Shown: piece after piece, positions 62,501 to 64,000 of the stretch
How positions within the stretch are numbered: position 1 is the stretch's first letter
Layout: each line of letters opens with the position of its first letter
Source of the DNA: a virus
Virus record (IMG/VR): IMGVR_UViG_3300025671_000044
Span: 1 to 64,000 of that record
Length of the DNA: 64,000 nt
Direction: 5' to 3' (one strand)
Program-made: the position numbers and the translations under genes
Notes under the pieces: model-generated
The model's database searches: none
Seen by the model: the letters and a program-made list of their open reading frames with translations, nothing else
Told to the model about the DNA's origin: nothing

Positions 62501-64000
62501 CATCAGATCTTGATTCAAAAGTTGCATCTTGTATAATTTGTGCTGTAAATGTTTTAGCATTTTGGTAAGCATCAATATGTTGCTCTTTTTGAGTAGCAAA
62601 AAGAGTTGGATCAAATCTACCGTTGAAGTAAGTTAATACAGATGAAATAGTTCTAGCATTAGAATTTAATGCAGCGTCATATCTAATAGCATCTACTAAT
62701 AGCCTTGTATCTCTTGCGCATTTTGCTTCGTTATAACTAAATCCTGCGTAGATACTTGGCGAGCCAGCTGCATTAGAAACTTGTAAGTTTACCCAATCAA
62801 CTACATCTTGTGCAATTTCATCTCTTTTATTATCAATTAATAGTTTTGCAAATTTATAACCAGGATCTCTAAAACGCAAAACAAATTCTTCAACTGGAGC
62901 ATCTCGATTTATACCCGTAATAGTAATAGTTTGTTTACCTTCACTAGCACCAGTTGACACAACATGAGCACGGTCAAATTCAAATGCTTTAGGCGAATAG
63001 CCTGAACTTCGTAGCGCATATAAACCAAAGTTTGTAGCAGAGTTGGTAATAGAACAATATCCGCCTGATTGTGTATAAACACCATTGAGTAGGAAAATTT
63101 GGAAACAAGACACGATCTGTGCATAAGCATCGTTAAGTAGTCGCCAACCTGTGCCTCCAAATGAAAGCATGGTATATGCGTTAGCAACCATTGATTTACC
63201 TTGTTCAGGTATAGAACCAATGACTGGATTCTCAGCCTCAATATTGTAACGTGGAACGTTTGGAGATTCAACTAATGCACCGTCAATTTTAGCACCACTA
63301 CCTCCTAAGAACGAAATAATTGAACAGTTCTGTGTATATGGAGAAGTAACAATTGTTGGTTTTGTATTTGGCAAGTTTGTATATTCAGCACGGTCAGTTA
63401 CATCAGTAGCATTTGGATCGTCAAACACTGTAGCGTAATCCCATGTAATCAACGGAACTTGGTTATCATCAACCCCGTCTCTAAATGTAAATTCACCAAA
63501 GTAACATGCGTTACGAACACGTAGCATGTCCAAGTTAGCATTTGCAGGACGGATAATACAACCACGCAAACCGTCACCTTTGATAACAACGTTATCAGGA
63601 ACAATAACTGGGTTATCTTCTGTGTAGTCACCAACAGCAACTTTAATGTTTACTCTAGTTCCGTTGACTAAGCCGCTAGGGTTATAAACTAATGCGGAAG
63701 CAAGTTTACATGCTCTTTTAACAGTTTTTACCGGAGCACTCTGTCCGTCATTAGCGTCATCACCTTGTTCAGCAGAAACGTAGATAACGTTACCACCAAA
63801 TACGTCAGCATCAGCAAATTCTAGTTGTCCGTTACCATCTGTTTTAAGTATTTGTCCAACAGTTCCATTGACAAGAGGCAGAGTCAAATTATAACTATTA
63901 GGCAAGTTGTAAGGTGCTTGAATACTAATACCATCTTCACCAGATGCAATACTTTCACGCCAAGTAATTTTACCAAAATCTTCCATGTCAAGGTCGTCTT
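53571..64000 (-). CDS. Giant tail fibre/baseplate protein with S74 chaperone domain
   Basis: At least 3,471 residues run from a Met at 63986; the frame stays open to the window edge, so the true start may lie outside. The N-terminal part (about 1-400) has VIYVSAEQGDDANDGQSAPV, typical of pectin-lyase-like beta helices. Three copies of KCxxDxxLxIDAxxYD lie near 430-800. Middle domains are Thr/Asn/Gly-rich. About 2500-3200 holds three repeats (LDAGSITSNFGNINIG, FNDNNITNVGSIALDT, GALIVDGGVGIAK) and a YadA-like head (NNTAIGSDS, DNTGVGYQALE). The C-terminus (from about 3330) is an S74 intramolecular chaperone: SSDRRLKENI with Ser-Lys dyad, then GVIAQEVEAVLPQA and a coiled coil. Confidence 0.9.
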   Translation of the reverse strand, partial: DDLDMEDFGKITWRESIASGEDGISIQAPYNLPNSYNLTLPLVNGTVGQILKTDGNGQLEFADADVFGGNVIYVSAEQGDDANDGQSAPVKTVKRACKLASALVYNPSGLVNGTRVNIKVAVGDYTEDNPVIVPDNVVIKGDGLRGCIIRPANANLDMLRVRNACYFGEFTFRDGVDDNQVPLITWDYATVFDDPNATDVTDRAEYTNLPNTKPTIVTSPYTQNCSIISFLGGSGAKIDGALVESPNVPRYNIEAENPVIGSIPEQGKSMVANAYTMLSFGGTGWRLLNDAYAQIVSCFQIFLLNGVYTQSGGYCSITNSATNFGLYALRSSGYSPKAFEFDRAHVVSTGASEGKQTITITGINRDAPVEEFVLRFRDPGYKFAKLLIDNKRDEIAQDVVDWVNLQVSNAAGSPSIYAGFSYNEAKCARDTRLLVDAIRYDAALNSNARTISSVLTYFNGRFDPTLFATQKEQHIDAYQNAKTFTAQIIQDATFESRSDALWDEIVEVLDAGSSASVAGDDLVDARVLPTAINTNALNARNQLIANKEFIKKEITAWIASQVSAGTAPFSTTFTYNAAKCENDVGLIIDALVYDLSTNGNLQTIDAAIQYFVGTNAQFGSGEKDETIAAYNRLKIVVGEIVTETAVAVSTGNVLTQDTSGTPATVTEESFVEARIGEIVGYLDQDGTVDITLIEPDLNALGVSQTLQDDFIRLDAVGQANIAQRVTRYINESIDAAKWYNFTYDQSKCLRDTKLIIDAVAKDTWDTGNRYSRSAGLSYFTANLADSTRSVFAGEELQTIAAIQQAATYTNAVITGKTGITTAIEDFVQGRFNIVSEAIRAPEEIPSPAEVTSEGDITNSFIPTPTTTNFNAATDINLGTGVFTITGHGFTNGEKLIYDNNGNPSIGGLNDEQTYYANVLDENTFSLTFDDSLEFPVDLFTNATNSGTHIFRTDIIEFYVEEILSSHQTYQTLILESGSESYYFVPGRAIQGTTGANNNSAFVHSWEPEERRLIVSIEEVAVGSSVLRIQFDATSTITQDHSPSPNTTIAINEVSAKTGLGTATFSITATDGSSSVTNTANLPEKQIWFHRPSIVNSSAHTWEYAGSGTDYNALPQNGGNTRAEYEQYEELPGRVYSSGTNELGDFKVGDFITAFNRTGNITFRNKVQVDELDALKLSLSNVAIEEISTDVNLGDDEIGGPSNARLSTQLAVRSFISNRLGGFVDKTVSTAAVPGAIVQLNTNGQLNGELIPATRQFTNTNTEGYNSRLTQVDEIPAVNLSAGDIGTENFEQVQLTLSGNITASDGAVITQPGVTGATGYAKGTFSTSGNILVATTGLAWDETDDSVGDPWDITNNLNLFVDGVDSGVYPTSKGASTAIIDNYFLKSSNTSQYLILDPSLDYNFTIVSLSSVSRASNIQTIVTSSAHGLYVGNQVRVECVEDETFNVNGEVLSTPTSTSFTIANIGIDVSTISRTGNVFSVVTSADGNAQGAVTEERYGVAVNVDNANITGGSGYTPTQGNKIYENVSLTSITGVGSGAKADITVTAGAVSDVDLRRGGTGYVVGDRLSANAADIGGTGSSFEIDVSAIEKRIYVNILGGELFVASSSSIDFIEDVDAVNNSFDIGLDNVISLNFLAGTTAGGGSVDYTTNRITIAGHGLLDGDPLTYDTLGNVAIGGLLNGSVYYAKRIDVDTIEVYEDYSLLNKIEFLTTPLNNNHNFSRHAVNLTDDSIIVQNHGLTTADAIRINTLTDGSTSNALPNIDGKEIVDGSRFFVGSVTTNSFTLHTLRSDALSSINGLVTNRKDIGTKGVGAARITPSNTRVTEIVNTSSRIKSNWNTLAATNIDAENIISGTISPSRLGSSGVANSDTVLFGDSRYDTVVQSLKKANTTDNPITLTGSSSNAEFYGDPVNIGIANADYDPLGTFSTLGTSRFLQTQFDVNSNGSGEVFIKDGVVDAGTLDSLDSAYFLNPANLTSPVPVNRGGTNITTYAIGDLLYAQSAASLNTLNIGRANTFLKSNGVTPEWGTALDLAEGLDVGSAKLSSSSTSLGQVYNQNVSTLEIGGDAENVKIGKNSDSRNISTSVDTYEATNTQDVVVNLSAINLSTSSASANGEKVLLFGDTSQVAFGMTVAGSGSIPANTTVTGITDDEVFLSQDLTGSVLTGTTITFTNTPLTLGVRVGDTVIVASSGIANLDGQWPVIGATENATSFTIRTNNNVNANPAVTQIGTISKENTIVIKNQNVVIGGGEFGTSPLPALIKGEGGIGTNIGGGSLTLRPGIGTGNATGGDFIVETGEESTTGEALQTITERMRIDTEGVMTVTGYTKFTDTTGIKVPVGTSAQRPGEAGIYVTAAQGQIRYNTSDSTFEGYDGSNWGSLGGVKDVDQDTLIRPETSAGADNDELDFLTAGTQRMQIGATGDLGFGDSLTKFTIAYATGNTNIAGDVVVTGDLTVNGTTTTLNSTTLQIDDKNIELGTVATPTDTTADGGGITLKGATDHTITWSNANDSWDFSEHVNIISGKVYRINNTEVLSANTLGTNVINSSLQNVGALDGGSITSNFGNINIGTSNLTATGTITLGATSFGDNNITNVGSIALDTISGDNGSSMNFASSTVVNIDNVTQSTASTNGALIVDGGVGIAKNLHVGGILNGNGSGLTTLNATNLSSGTVNDARLPTSQAGKTFTSDITVNGFRIGQGALAESTNLIFGDGDSITTGAQYNTGIGSGSIHGALSGDKNTAVGYVALSALTSANNNTAIGSDSQEQRTNAGNNNTSVGADTMANSTAGDDNTGVGYQALEIVTGSDNTVLGASTGRTLTSGSNNILIGKGIETATNTTSNFMQIGNASNNSLSIPGVNTTVTTTSFTYSGTNGFSGVGTNLTALNASNLTSGTVPDGRISSSSVVQHQLDITGTGALDAGSITSGFGSINIGADNLTATGSVSLGATSFNDNNITNVGSIALDTIGADNGVSINFNSSTVVNIDNTTQSTASTNGALIVDGGVGIAKDVYVNGTINGNGSGLTSLNASNLGTGTVPNARIDGTYSNLTGTGALDAGSITSNFGNINIGTSTFTGNGSGLTSVDAATLDSIDSASFLRSDENDTTTGLLTINRNNSEQLRLQTQGSTQSPYISFYQAGTRRGYIQYVNGGAMRIYNDRTDEYLDINSGVNGLTYNVGGTNYTVWHAGNDGSASGLDADTLDGVDSGSFLRSDANDSFSGTISGAGSINITGNITAATFTGDGSGITGVTASDADTLDGIDSTGFIRSTATASQNIYIRNTSPTLYFRDTDHNVAMLHTNSDLFYILRGADDSTSWTQVNSQWPAYWNLTNNNAQMGGSLSAVGEVTAYSSDRRLKENIVPIENALDKVKSLHGVNFDWKAEVNDLGFHPVTMKNDAGVIAQEVEAVLPQAIAKAPFDTEWDSEAKEYKSKSGENYITVKYEKLAPLFIEAIKEQDAKIEAQAAEIAELKEMVKKLLDK
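53572..53579 (-). promoter_or_regulatory. Late promoter-like GATAAATA inside the fibre stop
   Basis: The last codons GAT AAA TAG of the fibre gene spell GATAAATA (53579-53572). It would serve the 54-residue gene 77 bases away, placing the hairpin 53543-53571 at the very 5' end of its message. Confidence 0.45.

Overview
The window is a contiguous stretch of an AT-rich genome of a T4-like contractile-tailed phage (myovirus), most like those of marine bacteria. The evidence is a recognisable T4 core: neck proteins gp13 and gp14, gp15, sheath gp18, tube gp19, gp4, both terminase subunits (gp16, gp17), gp32 SSB, UvsX, UvsY, UvsW, gp41 helicase, gp61 primase, and a giant fibre with an S74 chaperone. 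Genes are packed with ATGA and TAATG overlaps, and ATAAATA-type late promoters sit before the virion genes. KDO synthesis genes suggest a Gram-negative host. I saw no photosynthesis genes, tRNAs, integrase or CRISPR here, and the host cannot be named from this window.

Layout. 0-1.2 kb: the end of a + strand gene with a strong terminator, two tiny membrane genes, one small + gene and a direct repeat. 1.2-9.9 kb (- strand): a replication transcription unit led by a near-ideal sigma70 promoter (TTGACA-N17-TATAAT), with primase, small membrane genes, a NodU-type carbamoyltransferase, gp41 helicase, a PHP-less DnaE-like polymerase, a radical SAM protein and an unknown partner. 9.9-12.1 kb: two structural proteins, a + strand conserved gene and a second, drastically reduced DnaE-like protein. 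12.1-20.6 kb: nucleotidyltransferase and APS-kinase-like genes, then a sugar operon (kdsA, kdsB, a short UDP-sugar dehydrogenase, an epimerase, SGNH-like, glycosyltransferase, cupin) with its own sigma70 promoter. 20.6-24.1 kb: UvsW and a conserved unknown. 23.3-29.5 kb: further glycan genes, namely three KpsC/KpsS-like regions, DxD glycosyltransferases, a nucleotidyltransferase-cupin fusion, an FkbM methyltransferase and a second methyltransferase. 29.5-32.3 kb: uvsY, uvsX, gp32. 32.4-44.8 kb: the packaging, tail and neck module. 44.8-47.9 kb (+ strand): gp14, gp15, Nudix. 47.9-53.5 kb: a 1,496-aa repeat protein built from about 13 copies of a glycosyltransferase-like unit, a GT2 enzyme and two small genes. 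53.6-64 kb: a fibre protein of at least 3,471 aa.

How it fits together. UvsX, UvsY, UvsW, gp32, gp41 and gp61 form the recombination-dependent replication set of T4. gp16 and gp17 package DNA, and gp13, gp14, gp15, gp18 and gp19 build neck and tail. About fifteen genes of nucleotide-sugar and glycan chemistry are interleaved with replication genes and share their promoters. This suggests that the phage makes or remodels a KDO-containing or related glycan, on the host envelope or on its own virion; which of the two is not decided by sequence. The most unusual items are this glycan locus, the 13-copy repeat protein, the pair of reduced DnaE-like proteins, and composite promoters in which a late motif lies inside the spacer of a sigma70 promoter.
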